Source of the DNA: Conidiobolus incongruus B7586
Lineage: Eukaryota > Entomophthoromycota > Entomophthoromycetes > Entomophthorales > Conidiobolaceae
Length of the DNA stretch: 61,254 nt
Direction: 5' to 3'
Assembly: GCA_000697335.1 (NCBI GenBank)
Contig: JNEM01012695.1
Span: forward strand, 1-61,254
Below, in pieces: positions 24,151-37,363 of the stretch; position 1 is the stretch's first letter, and each line of letters opens with the position of its first letter. The notes below the pieces were generated by a model that ran no database searches, had not been told where the DNA came from, and was given only the letters and a program-made list of their open reading frames with translations. A program made the position numbers and the translations under genes.

Positions 24151-26102
24151 ACTCTAAAATATTGATTTTTCGACTATTGTCTAATACTATTGCCCTTATA
24201 AAACACTTAAGTCACAATTTGTTTAAAATAATAAATATAATTAAATTCACGTTTTTGATGAGTTGTTATATATTAATTAATATATTAATAACTTTTTTAT
24301 TTCTAATATTAACTTTAGAAAATATTAAATTAAATTAATGAATCTCAACATTTTAATAATACTAAAAGTATATCAATATTAAATTTATTCAGGGTTTATT
24401 TTTATGAAAATTCTTAAAATACATACAATTAAAGTAAGTGAATTAAAAGTTTCCTAATAAATCTTATCCTACTTAAAAATTTAATAAAATATTAAATATA
24501 TTTTATTAGTTTAATTTTTTATTATTATAGTAAAAATTTTTTTTAGTTCAATATATACTTATTTAATATTTAAAAAATTTAAAATTAATAATAATTATAA
24601 TTGATTATAATGAAATAAAAATACTAATAATCTAAGTTATAAATGCTATTAAATTGACGTTATTATCTTGTAATTTAATAGCTCCTATCATTTGATAATA
24701 AATATAATTTTTAAAAGAAATCTTTTATTATAAATATAAAAACAAATTTTGAAAATTACTCATATTCAATAATTATACTTTATAAACTTATTTTTTTATC
24801 AATCTTGAATATTTATCAATCATTAAAAATCTGATCAATTATAAAATATAGAAGTTTAATCGAAAAAATTATAAAAAATTAACTTATATCATTGAAGAAT
24901 TTAATTTTGGATCCTAGCTCAGACAAATAATCATATTTTCCTATTTCTGAAGCTTGTAATCATTCCTTATTAATGACTATGAATCAATATTTATAATAAA
25001 AAATATTAAAAATTGTTATTAGAATTTTAACAATTATTATAAAAGTTCCTATAGAGATAATGATTTAAATTGTAAAAAAAATACTAATTATTAGTGAATA
25101 TAATTCAAAAAATAAACGAAAAATGAAAATATTGATGGAATATAATCAAGTGTTGATAATGGCTATAACTTACTAACAAGTATTAATACTTGAATCAAAT
25201 TTATTGGTGTATTTTAGAATACAATGAATTTTTCACAATATGCAAATTTGGTTTTCGTTAAAGATGAGTCATATTATCAATTGTAGGATTACATAATGGA
25301 TATCATATATTCAGAATAGATAAGTTTATCGCCTATTAACGTTATTCGTATCCTTATGACGAACTCTCAATCGATGATGGTCCAAATGAGCACCATTCAA
25401 TAATTCAACACTACAAAATACAAAAATAAAGTGAATAAAATTCATACTATAAAACTTATTATTATATCTTTGATATAAAAAATTTGAACTGAATATTAAA
25501 CCCTGTAATGTATTTATAATCACTAAGGAGGTATTTAAGTGAATTAGATTCGTATTTGATTGGATCAATTTTTGAAACAAGAAATTCAATCTAACACCAT
25601 TTTGTACACATTTCTAATTATTTAAGGTTATTTTGGTTTGAAAAATTTTTTTGTTGCTTATTAATAATCAAATAATGTTTTTTTATATTTCTATAAAACA
25701 TATCATAGGAAATATATAATTTGTCAAGGATATGATTGTTGAATTATATAATAATTGATTATGTATAAGATCATTCAAACGTTACAATTTGAATCAATTG
25801 TTACAGATTTTATTTCTTTTTTATACCTTAGTAATTTAAACAATGAAATTAATATGAAAATTTAGTTTTAATTTTATTAAAAATATATACATTATTTATT
25901 TTAAAAAATATGATAACATATTCATAAATAATAAATGAAGCATCAAGCCAATCACAATTATAAAATACATATAAATAATTGAAAATGAAAATTCTAAAAA
26001 AATATTAAAATTACGATATTATTGGATTCTAAAAGAATGCCAGAGTCTATTGACCGAATCTATATGATGCAAATAGTGGCAATCCAAGGAAAGTAAAAAT
26101 AT
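24151..26102. other. intergenic, AT-rich with weak ankyrin-like scraps on the minus strand
   Basis: Very AT-rich 2-kb gap. Two short minus-strand pieces look coding: about 25408-25329 (ELLNGAHLDHHRLRVRHKD, ending at a stop at 25329-25331) and about 24970-24885 (LQASEIGKYDYLSELGSKI). Both recall ankyrin repeat fragments and lie in the right order. They are too short to call a gene. Confidence 0.3.
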
Positions 26103-29100
26103 TTAGTTCATAATAAAATCCAACATTCCCTTGGATGTATTCTTCTCCTTTTCCTTACCAACGTGAGGAGATGGCTGATGCGATTTGACGATTGGTGATT
26201 GGGTGGAGTGAGTAGGAGGTAGCTGAGGTTTAGAGTATGTATAGGGGGATTCCAAATGATTAGGGTAAGGATTAGGTTGATTAGAAGGTGGACCATTTTG
26301 ATAGTAGCCAGGAGGAGTTGGGATGTTTTGAGCTGATGTAGGTTGAGGAGGGTGATATGGTAGGTGTGGAGCTTGGTAGAAAGAAGGAGAGGGCCTTGAA
26401 GGTACTGGTTGACTGGATTCAGTCGGATAACCAGGATGTCGAGGTGGTAATGATGTATGTGGATTTTGAGGATAACTATGATTGGGATTGCTTGGGAGAT
26501 GAGGACGTGGTGGATAAGCAATATGAGGATTCACAACACTCGATCTTCGAGATGCATAATCATTATCATATCCGCTTGGTCTACTATTAGATCTTCCATC
26601 ACTATAAATGCGATGAGAATGTTCTGAATGCATTTGGGAATGAGGAACTTGATGATTCAAAGGATCAGCATGATAAGGCTGACTCTGTGGAGGAGGATAG
26701 GAACCAGCTCGAGAATCCATACTTATCGAATTACGATGCAATGAAACGGGCTGTGAAGCAGGAGGATCACCATGAGGATATTGGTTGACACGGGGAGAAG
26801 TAAGCGGAAGATGATTTGAGACGGGTGGTGGATGATGCATTGGCTGAGAGCCTGGTGCAATCATATCTGAATGTGGTGGTGGATTTCCAGAGGGATAAGA
26901 GTGTCGCCCATAGCCATAGTCTCTGGATTGTTTTCTGCTTGCATATCCCATGTCATTAGAGGTATGAGAATTTTCGTGTTGATAAGAATGAAAACCTGGT
27001 GATGGACCTTGATCAACTGTAGATACCCTTTGTTGTTGGTAAGAAACTGGTGAAGGAATCTGTGGCGTATGTTGAGATGGGACCTGAACTGGAGGCCTCA
27101 TGTTATGTGGATTAGCTGCAGGCTGGGTGCTTGAGTGATATCCATATTGATGTGGAGGTTCATGGAGCCTTGATTGATACACGGGGGGACGTGATAAAGG
27201 TATCTGATTTTGGTTAGAACCTGGTGGATATGATGGGAAAATGCCAGTTGTATTGTTAGGATTGGGACTAGGTCTGACACTGGAATGCGTTGATCCAGGT
27301 CGCGATTGATGTGCAGGATGAAAATTCTGAGCGCTTGGGTGTTGTTGCTGTGGAATTGGATGATGAGAATGAGCCGGATAAGTAGAAGATGGGGATTTCG
27401 TGAGAAATACGTTGGGTGAATGATGATTCATCTGATTAGATTGAGAACTCGGAGGACGATAACTCTCAGGAGGATATGGGGTTGTATGAGGATAATGAGA
27501 CTGGGGACGAGTAGAACTGAACTCTCTACCATGTTCAATGTTACCTTGGTGACCTGGGGGATAATGTGTAGTTGAAGGTATTGATGGTCCACGATCAAAT
27601 GTATGTGGCTGAGATACACTTGATCTAGAGGGAATTGAGTGTTGGCTATAAACAGGAGGCTTAGTGTGTTCCATTGAATGAGGGATTCGATTATGAGAAA
27701 CAACATGGCCAGGATCAACCATATTATGAGGTTTAGAATTTGGCGGTTGGGAGGAATAAGGACGATGGTCAATATTAGAAAAATGCCCATTCGATGTAGG
27801 AACTTGAAATTTAGATGATTCATTGAGAATATGAGCTGGATTAGAATGTGAATCCATAGTGCGGATACTGTTTTGATAACTTGATGAAGCAAATGTGTTT
27901 GATTGAAGATGTGGTAGTTGTGAAGCAGATGTAGGATAATGAGGTGATGGAAGTTCAGTAGAAGTCAAAACTCTTGGATGATCTCCGCTTGTTATTTGAT
28001 GCTGAGATCGAGGAAGAAACTGAAAACCAGAAGCTGGCAAATCCTTTGGTGAAGTGAGATTATTAGTGGTATCTACTTTCATTATATTTCCAAGAGTATT
28101 GGTGCGCTGGCGAGATATCGAATTAGGAACATTCGGATGTTGATCAACTGAATTAGTCTCAGGATTCACATTACTATTTTGATTGATGGGTTTAATCTCA
28201 TTAGATGCATCATTGGTCTTTTCATGGGTCAAAGAGGCAGGTGATACAGGGTCGTTAATAGAACTTGGGGGTTTTTCTGAATCAGTTTTGATATCTGTAA
28301 CTTGAACACGAGATGATACAGGGGTTTGAACAAAAGGTTTAGATGTGGGAATAGTTGAAACCACATGAGGCTGTGGGAGAGAGTTATCAAGAGGTGATTT
28401 AACTAACTTGGGCTTAGATTGTGGCGGTTCAGAATCAGCCTGGCTAATTGGACGCTTGACTGATACAAATTCAGGAACAATGTCCTTAGCTTCTCGTGAT
28501 GAATGATCAACAGGCCCTGGTATCGAATATGCACGAGCTTCTTTTTTGGCATTTAATTTAGATCCAATATCCGAATCGGATTGACCTCTAATTTTCCTAA
28601 TGGGTGTTGAATTATTGAGAATTGGTATTGTAGCGGATGCACCATGTGTATTTGGTTTTTTGGAATCAGGTGGATTTCCAAGGAAAGATTTGGAGCGTGA
28701 AAAATCAGGATTACGGCCTGCAAGTGATGAAATACTATATACTTTACTTTTTGCAGCATTCCATTCATCCACACTTGACAAAGGCTTCTGTATCGTAGTA
28801 TTCAAGCTGCTAGCTGGTGCAGTTGCAGCTGGTGCCGTGGTTACTTCAGGAGACGATTTTCTTGGGGACGAGGATTTGGAAATTTGTTTAGGAGAATTAG
28901 TGAGTTTGACTGTGTTCTCATTATTGGCTTGGTTTGGTTGAGCTTCCTCTTTTTTATCCACTGATGTTTCCTCTTGAACTGAATCTTTATGTTCGGGATT
29001 TGTATCATGGTTTTCAATATGAGATTCAGGCTTAGAGGATGGATTTTCTGGCTCATCTGCTTTAAGAGGCTTCGAAGTAGCCAAGGTTTCTTCCTTTTCC

Positions 29101-30911
29101 TTATTTAGATCTTTAGCTTCCTTAACCTCCTTTTCTCCCTTATGAGTATCTTTAGAACAGGAGGTTTCTGAGGCTTTTTCAACAGTTTCAGTCTTTTGAA
29201 CGTTGGTTTTGGTAGGAGTTAAACTCGTCTTAGCGGGCTTATTTTGTGTGGGGGTACGGGGTGTATCTTCAGTAGCAGCTGCGCTAGATTGAGTTTGCTT
29301 GATTCCAGATCCACTATTTAAACATATTAGTTTTGCATTTTTTGGAAAATAGTTTGATATATACCTAATAGAATTATGAGTTTTGAGTGGAGGAGGATTG
29401 GGAGGATGCTTTTCCCTTAGCTTCCATTGATGTCGAATGGAAGTTATAGCAGCTTCTAAAGCCTCTTTAGTTACCGGATTTTTACAACTCTCAATAATTT
29501 GTTTCGCAATCTCCTCCGAATTAGGCTGATCTTTATCATCTCGCATTCGAACAAACCTAGTTATAATTAGTAATGCATTAATAATTATTAAAATGTTATT
29601 ACCTCCATCCACCAATCTCAGATTCAGGTACATATCCCTGATCCACATTTAACACTTCCCATTCGGGGTCGTATCTAAATTCAGCAATCTTACTATTTGG
29701 TGGTGTTAATCTCCATTCTGACCATGTCTTCTTCTCAAGCTGAAGTGATGAAAAGGCTCGTGTACCATAAGCATCAGTTACATGAAGTTTATAGGCAGGT
29801 TTATGATCTGAATTATATGTAACTACAATTTTGAAATCTACAGTATATTTATCTACTGGTTTCCATTTAAATAGTTTAGTATTAATGGCAGGTATATAAC
29901 CAGATCTCACAGGAGTAAAAATTAAGCCGTCATTAGCATGTTTGAGATTAGGTATGCTTTTAAATACAAGTACTAGACCATAAGACCGTTCCATTTTCTT
30001 AAGACTTATACTAATAAACAGAAAATCAGAAAGATAGTTAGTACTAAATATCATTTAAAATACCTTATTTCATGCTTAGATTTCAGTTCAGGGCGACTTT
30101 CATATAAGGCTTTTAAGGGAGCGATAACTTCATTTTGTAATAACTAAAATAATGTAAGGAATTTATAAATATATATAAATATAAGTAAACCTACCCCTAG
30201 TCGTGTGGAAAATGATCGATGAATTTGAGAAGTTGAATTAAGAGCCATAATGTCGAATGTGAGATATCGTAAATGTTTCTAAAGTAAAGGAATTTGAAAA
30301 AAGGGTTGATATTATTAGTATATAAATAATAAAAGAATAAAAAAAATTAAAATTACTGTATTGGAAGCTTGATCAGTTTCTAAAACTAGTTCCCCATCAA
30401 TTAAAGTTTCGTGATGAAAACTTTTGTTTTTTGTCGTTGGTAACTGGATATTTTTTAATAGAAAATAGTGATTACTACGATCAATCTAAAGATCATAAAA
30501 ATAAAAATCAGTATTTTAAGTTTTAATAAATTAGGTTTTTATATAATTTAGAGTTTTTACATACAAAAAAAGTGAGCGGAGTATCGTTATGAACTATTAA
30601 AAACATTAAAAATCTTTCACCATCAGATTTTTCACAAACATAATAATCTTCATTTTCTAAACACTTAATATGTTGTTGTTTGAATGTAACAGGTTGAGTT
30701 CCTGGGAAACTATAACAAATAGTTAATAAATGATTTTTGAAATTTTTAAAATTTTGGTTTTTTAGCATATATAATCAATAGCTCACACATACTTGTTATG
30801 TTCAACATGGAGTAAAGCTTTTACTCTCTCTTTCAAAGTTTTTTCAAATGTAGGTTCAACAGGTTGAACCTGGTTACTGATCAATGATAAATAAGGTGAC
30901 AAAGGCTTCAT
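26103..30911 (-). CDS. CEG1: mRNA guanylyltransferase (capping enzyme) with a very long disordered C-terminal tail
   Basis: Eight exons (30911-30793, 30709-30565, 30485-30357, 30278-30195, 30143-30064, 30010-29603, 29556-29365, 29313-26103) join in frame to 1,455 residues. All nucleotidyltransferase motifs are present: I, EKSDGER with the GMP-accepting Lys67; III, IDGELV (117-122); IIIa, RYLTFDIMALN (135-145); IV, DGLIFTP (213-219); V, LFKWKP (232-237); VI, RFVRMRDDKDQPN (322-334). FPGTQPVTF precedes motif I as in yeast Ceg1. There is no N-terminal RNA triphosphatase, the fungal arrangement. Ceg1 adds GMP to the 5' end of nascent Pol II transcripts. Unlike ordinary fungal homologues (about 400-500 residues), this one continues for about 1,070 residues of disordered sequence, first acidic/Lys/Ser/Thr-rich, then Pro/Ser/His/Gln/Tyr-rich. 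Only a 51-nt in-frame intron separates them. Confidence 0.9.
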
Positions 30912-32025
30912 TTGAAAAAAAATGCAATCGGGAGGTGGTGTAAGTAAAAGAACGGAAAATATGAGTAAAAAAGTAGAAAATTAACGGAAAGAAGCCAGAG
31001 TGATACTAACTAATATACAAAGAAGGGCAGGTATAATACAAAAAATCACCTAGCGTTCTACTAACTGATGAATGAATTTAATACACTATTTGAATGAATG
31101 AAAAATTTAGATAAAAAATCAAAATCCGATCCATGAGCATAATGGGTGGGTTTTTATACTCCCAGATTTTTTCAAATTGAAATTGCAGTTACTGGAATTG
31201 GTCAAAGGGTTAAACCTGTGTCACTTCCTATTTGGTTAATGTTTAAATTTGGAAGATGAGCAAGGAGAGAATGAAATTCTTATTTTTCTCAACAAGTTTT
31301 AGGCAGATTTTCACAGACAAATAAATTTGAATCATCAATTGATGAGATCACATGCAGATTACAACTGTCCAATAACCATCAATAATTACACGATTTCTTC
31401 ACTTATTGGCCAACCAACCAACATGACCAAGTATGAGTAAACTAGAACCAGATCTTGTATAATAATACTAAAAAGTAAAATTTTAAGTGTCATTCAAGCA
31501 AATATACAATCCAAGATGCTAATTATTCCACAATTCTAACAATTTTTTGTTCATTAATGCTTTGTACGCCAATGTATTATTTTATTAAAATGCTCCTTTC
31601 TTTTCATAAACTTCCTCAATTTATTAAACAATGTTACCTAAGCATTTTGGATAAATCAAATATTTCTTATTTCTAGTTTATTTGTAATACAAATAAACTC
31701 CAATATGTATATAAAGCCACCTAAATCTTTCAATTAATTCAAAAAATTAACTTTTCTCGAGCTTATTTAAAAATATAATATAAGGATGTTTAATTATAAG
31801 CCTATTAAAATTTATAATAAGATTCTTTTATTTTACTGTTGAAATTTGTCAATCAACATAAAAAATAATGAAATTAGCAACTCTATTTGACCAAAATAGC
31901 AATTTTCTATTCTATTTTCATACTTTAAAACTGATTTAGAGAAGCTAAGTTAATTCCAAACCGACGCAATAAGAATTATGTTTTAATATCAAAAATATTA
32001 ATTTACCGGCTTTAGAAATTTTATA

Positions 32026-32056
<31 letters not shown>

Positions 32057-33366
32057 CTTTATAATCATATATTTAACTAACTTTCTATCATTTACTATAG
32101 TCTATTTTATCTAAAAATATTTACCATGATAATTGAATTAAAAATGAATTTTTTTTCTATTAGTAAAAAATACTTTTATATCAATATTAAAATGTTTAAT
32201 GTTTAAATTTATATTTTAATCAGTAATTTTAAAAGTGAAATAACTGTTAAAGTTTTATAAATCAATATCAATCAATATATTTTATAATCTTTCATAAATA
32301 TTTTTGCATAATGAGTAAAATATTCTAGCACTATTAATATAAAAAAATGAATATTAAAGAAGTATTTTTAATCAGGAATTATGTTCTTTAATCATTTAAC
32401 TTAATTTGGTAATATCTAAATTTTTTACTAAAATCATCAATATCTGATAATAAATATTAAAAAATTACACATTATAAAATTTCTCAATATATTGATATAT
32501 ATATGACTGGAAATTACTTTATAATGGTTTTATATTCATCCATATATATATATATATATATATAATTCTAAATAATATTGCTGAGATTATGATTATTTTT
32601 AATAAAATCTAAATATCAATAATATTTCTATAATTTGATTCATTTTGATTTGAATACTAAACCTTCCAAATTAAGTTACTCCAAATTTTCCAAGTGAGGA
32701 TATCAGCCAATCAAGCTGGTTAAATTATTAACAAACTTATTAAACACTTGGAAAAATTGTAGTGAAAAATAGTTGATGAAATTATTACACATATCAAACT
32801 TAATAATGATTAAAAACTTTTAATAAAATTTAGTATAGTTAATTAGTAATAATAATAATTCAAAATAAACTCAGAAGTTAATAAAAATACCCATTAAACC
32901 GATTTAATCCGATCAAATATTTATCTTACACCTTGATAAAATTAAAATGGTCAACTTAATCAAAAACAATATTTAATTATTACATCAAAATTTTTTTAAT
33001 CTATCTGATATACTGTTTAACGTACGTAGTAATGATAATAAATGATGTGGTTGCATATGTCGATACAACTACTAAACTATAAATTTGGCACGAGTTTCAT
33101 CCTTATCAAAACATGTTAACACCAAGAATTCTAAATGAAATAACAACTATTGAATGTGTGAAAAAAAGCAAATAAGCGTTGAGGATAGTCTTCAGATAGA
33201 CCAAATATTTTATTATTATAGGGTTGGGGATCCAAAAATAAAGATGTTCATTTAATAAATGAACCAAAACATCCTTTAACCAATATTTACCCCTGACATT
33301 CTTCTTATCGCTCTTTTAAAATTGGATGATTTAAATTAATTAAATACAAAAAAAATATTGTAAAAA

Positions 33367-33573
33367 GATGGCGTTATTATGTGGTGTAGGTTTTATAATG
33401 CGTTGCTCCTAGTTTGTATGTTAATATTAATAGATATTTTGATTGATTGAAGTAGAAATTGAGTTGTAATGATTTTGTCTCTTACTAATTATCTTAACTG
33501 CATATTCCGAATATTGACCAGTTTTAAATATCAATTTTTTTCAAATAGGACTAGTTTATTGGATCATTTTTAA
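33367..33573 (+). pseudogene. membrane-protein relic, possibly receptor-like
   Basis: A 68-codon frame with only two TGA interruptions. It gives one hydrophobic segment (FYNALLLVCMLILIDILID) and a second (VVMILSLTNYLNCIFRIL), then a polar, basic stretch. G+C is above the flanks. The pattern fits two helices of a polytopic protein and resembles the other receptor-like relics in character, though I cannot align them by eye. No ATG start or full gene is found. Confidence 0.3.
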
Positions 33574-36056
33574 CATACTTTCTAAAGGTTTTCAATGTAA
33601 AATGAGAGATATACCGTAAATAACTTCCTCTATCAATTCACAATTCTACTTTTTTTCGAATAAATATTATTATTTATAAGTGGATATGGTAACAACAATA
33701 ATAATCATATTTATAAAGTGTTAATTATATTATAGTGTTTAATTTACTATAAATCGATCATTTTTTCAAAGTCAACATATATATATTAGAATATTAGGTT
33801 TTTTTATTATGTTAGCATTATTTAATTATTCCATTATTACAAATTTTTTCATATCAAGTATCAAAAATTTTTTGTCATAAACCAAGTCTCGATAAATTGA
33901 TTTTGAATTAATTTAGTTCAAATTAAAACTTTTTTTAATTTAAAACTTCTAAATTATAAATCAAACTCTAAAATATCATTTTAAAACTATCAAGTTAAAA
34001 AATTATCAAAATAGTGTTTATTTCATTTAATTTAAAATTTTTATAAAACTATGAATTACTTTGTCATAAGTGAAATACGCTCCCCTATTTACGAATTTCT
34101 TATAACTTTTTGAACCAATGCTTGCGAATTTTTTAATACATGAAAACTAAATAAACTTCATAATCACTAATGCATAAATATTGAGTGAAACCTAATTTCA
34201 AGTTGCATTACTCATGTCATAGTTTGTTACAGTTTTAATTAATAGGTTACCTTGTTACAATTGTCTTCCCATAAATTCCTTAAGTTTACGCAGCCATTCC
34301 TAAATTCAGAACCGTTGTTTCTAATAATTAAAAGATATGTTCGGATAATTGGAATTATGATATCATTTTTAATTAGTCAAATTTGGCAGTTATTTGAAAC
34401 AATATTTCAAACTATTTGATAATGATAATAGTTTTTTTTGTATGTGGATAAGTTCGAGAAATGAGTTTTTTATTACTGAATACATTGATTCTATAAGATC
34501 TAATATGTATTTTGGCTCACTCCAAAAGCTTTAGAGTTATATTTTCGGTTGGATAAATCTAAATTATCACCTTAAACCAATTGATATAAACTTTTGAAAA
34601 AATTTTCTATATATATGTATTGAAATATTATTAATATAAAAGAATCTGTAAATAATAGGCTGCCAATCCTAATTTCTTTAGTTCTCAGACTAAAAGCCTA
34701 TAATTAATATCCAAACAGCAATATATATTTCAATAGTCAATATAAATAAATATGAGCAATTATTGAACTTCTCAATATTTAATCAATGATCACCGTATAT
34801 AAATATTACCAAATATATATTATAATTGATTATAATAGATTTCCACTTTTGATAAATAATAATATTTCAAACTTAACTCTGTTATGCGTTGTTATCAATA
34901 CCTAATTTGAGTACTATATTTCATAAAATGATTATATTTACCATTGTTTCATAGGATTTTAAATAGGACCAAAATTTATATTTATTAACATTAATAAGAA
35001 CTCAATTTAGAAATATATTCATTATAAAAATGAATAATTATTGTTATAATAGAGAATATTTTATAAAATTTGGTGAAAATAATCTTTTAAAAAAATTTAT
35101 TTGACAAATCTATTGATAATATTGCCTTACAATGAATTTTTTCAATTTATAGTGGATGAAATATTTATATTTAGTACTTATAAATGAATTTTCATCATTC
35201 TAATATTTTAGTTAATTATTAAAAATTTTTCCTATTTATTATTTCTGAATATATTAAGCTGCTAAATTACAGTTCGAACAAATAAATTTAATATAACTAC
35301 TCATTGATTTTGCTTAATTGTTTTTTTGGATTTAAAAGAGTTAATAATCCCAATTACTTAATGATTTAAATTATTTTAAAAATATATTAAAATATTAACA
35401 AAATTCATTGTATTTCATTTTACAGTATATATTTTAATATAGTCAATTATTAAACATTAATTTTTCTATACTTAATCTCTTGAAAGAAGAGTTAGTATGA
35501 AAACATTATCTTATTTCTTTTAAAATTTATTTATTTATCAAGTATATATTAATAAATTATTAGACTTTTAGTTTTAATAAGATATTCAAATCAACAAATA
35601 GAGTTTGAAATAATTATAAAACTAATTATAGTTTAATTAAAATAAATGAACATATCTAGTTATATATATCATTGATTAATAAATTATAAAAGTTTTCTCA
35701 GATATATATAAATAATAACAGTTATTTATATCAATTCAACCAATTTAAAACTAACTATATATATTATTTTGATTAATATATAAAAAACAAATCTCATATC
35801 TTTTTATAATATTCATATATAGTTTAATGATATTTGTAAATATTTTTAAATTTTAGTAAAATTTTAAAATATAATATTACTCATCAATTATTGCTTATTA
35901 TTAAAACCTATCTTTAGTAATTGAATAAAGCTTTTCTATTTTTAAATAAAATTAAATAAATACAGCTACTTAATTTTATTTATATATTATCAAATTATAT
36001 AATTGTTATTATATCTTTATTTCAATAATTAAATATTCAGAATAATATTGAAAAAT

Positions 36057-36091
36057 TAAATATTAAATATTAAATATTAAATATTAAATAT
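36057..36091. repeat. short tandem repeat (TAAATAT)5
   Basis: Five consecutive copies of a 7-bp AT-only unit in a non-coding region. Confidence 0.8.
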
Positions 36092-37021
36092 TTTACAATA
36101 TAACTAATTATAATGTAAAAAGTTCTCAGTTAATGAATAAAATTAATTTATTAAATAATGTTAAATAAATAATAATATTACATATATTTGATTATACCTT
36201 GATATTAAAACAGTTTTTAATATTTAAGGAGAAACTATTATAATTTAATGTCAATATAATATTTAATTAGAATTCATATAAAATTGTATCCCAAAAAATA
36301 AATTAAATCTTTTTTATTGAGATATCACTTAATATTTAATATATTATGTAAAATTTTTAGTAATTTTATAAACTTGATCAATTATATTATTTTTGACAAT
36401 TGAGAATATAATAAATTTTTAATTATTTTCCAACATTTAATATATTTTTAAAAATTATTTTATTAAACATAAAACTATAAATTAACAACTGATATTGGTT
36501 TTGAAATATTGAAAATAAAAAAATTCTAATTTGAAGCAATATCAACATAATCCTTGTTAAAAAAATAAATTAATTATATAAAAACATACGTTAATTTAAT
36601 AAAAAATAGATTTTTTATTTTGGAATAATATATCTAATTAAAATATAATAATATAAAAAACAATGGTTACTATAAATTCATATAAGAATTTCTAATTTAT
36701 TTTTCAAAATATTGAATATATCAAAATATTCACATTACATGGATAAGTTTAAAGATTATGAGCCTTGTATTCATTTTTTTGATATGATTGTTAATAATAA
36801 AATGGTTTTATATAATAATATAGAGATCAAAATATTTTATAATAAATTGGATATCCAGCTGTTTGAATTTCAATTAAAGATTTAAAATTATAATTTAAAA
36901 TAATCTTTGAATGAAAAATAATTATATAGCACTTTATTCAAATTTTGTTACAAGTATAATTAACTATCTTATATTTTAATTCTTATTGAATATAAGCAAC
37001 TGTTTTAATATTGTTAATAAT

Positions 37022-37363
37022 TTAAAATTTTCTTTGCCCTAAAATCACTTCAAACCAAAGTCTAAAATCCGACAGAAACGACATGATAGGATACTTAAAC
37101 GTTGCCGGATGATTCTTCTCAACGAAATAATGGCCTATCCAGGCGGGAAAGTAGAAGACAATGGGCAATAGGGCAGAGTACCAGTATTCTCTAGTGTACC
37201 AGATATAGAAACTGAGGAGTACGAAAGCAGTAACGCCTACATAATGAAATCGACGGGTCAAGGGACGGGAGTGTTGGCCTAGGTAAAAATAGTAAAAGTC
37301 GTTCAGGGAATTATAATGGCCGCGATCAGCTACTTTTTCAAAGTTTTGGTTAATTAAAGTCAT
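37022..37363 (-). CDS. compact DUF962 (YGL010w/Mpo1-like) membrane protein
   Basis: Single-exon gene of 113 residues. The sequence matches DUF962: NDFYYFYLGQHSRPLTRRFHY, IGHYFVEKNHPATFKYP and SFLSDFRLWFEVILG. Two short hydrophobic stretches (about 44-56 and 62-76) suggest membrane insertion. The conserved histidines His31, His40, His78 and His85 are those expected to bind iron. Yeast Mpo1, in the same family, is an iron-dependent ER dioxygenase that alpha-oxidises 2-hydroxy fatty acids from phytosphingosine breakdown. This protein is clearly shorter than Mpo1 (174 residues) and looks more like the compact bacterial-type members, so its substrate is uncertain. It is isolated between two gene-poor gaps. 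Confidence 0.88.
   Translation of the reverse strand: MTLINQNFEKVADRGHYNSLNDFYYFYLGQHSRPLTRRFHYVGVTAFVLLSFYIWYTREYWYSALLPIVFYFPAWIGHYFVEKNHPATFKYPIMSFLSDFRLWFEVILGQRKF

Larger units (their letters stand above)
30912..37021. other. 6.1 kb gene-poor gap
   Basis: The first 600 bases (30912-31470) are less AT-rich and contain several ATTGG/CCAAT sequences (about 31195, 31405), suggesting the CEG1 promoter. Microsatellites of TA lie at about 32029-32056 and 32541-32562, and a 7-bp unit (TAAATAT) repeats about five times at 36057-36091. One membrane-protein relic at 33367-33573 is listed separately. The rest, especially 34800-37000, is extremely AT-rich with no recognisable content. Confidence 0.45.

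Noticed and set aside
25326-25589. 87-codon minus-strand frame as a small real gene
   Set aside because: Only the last 25 codons look coding. The upstream part has intergenic composition and no start context, so it is noted only as a possible ankyrin-like scrap.
26108-28941. Several additional frames on both strands over the capping-enzyme tail
   Set aside because: They arise from the repetitive Pro/His/Ser/Gln codons of the main frame. The tail frame is the only long one and is continuous with motif VI.
26103-29313. The disordered tail as a separate gene from the capping enzyme
   Set aside because: The same frame runs from motif VI into the tail with no stop, and no separate start or promoter is visible. 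Only RNA data could split them.
30850-30869. Palindromic AGGTTCAACAGGTTGAACCT, resembling a tRNA B box
   Set aside because: It lies inside exon 1 of the capping enzyme, and no A box or acceptor stem is nearby.
32029-32562. Runs of alternating TA as possible functional elements
   Set aside because: Common microsatellites throughout the AT-rich intergenic DNA; no positional link to genes.
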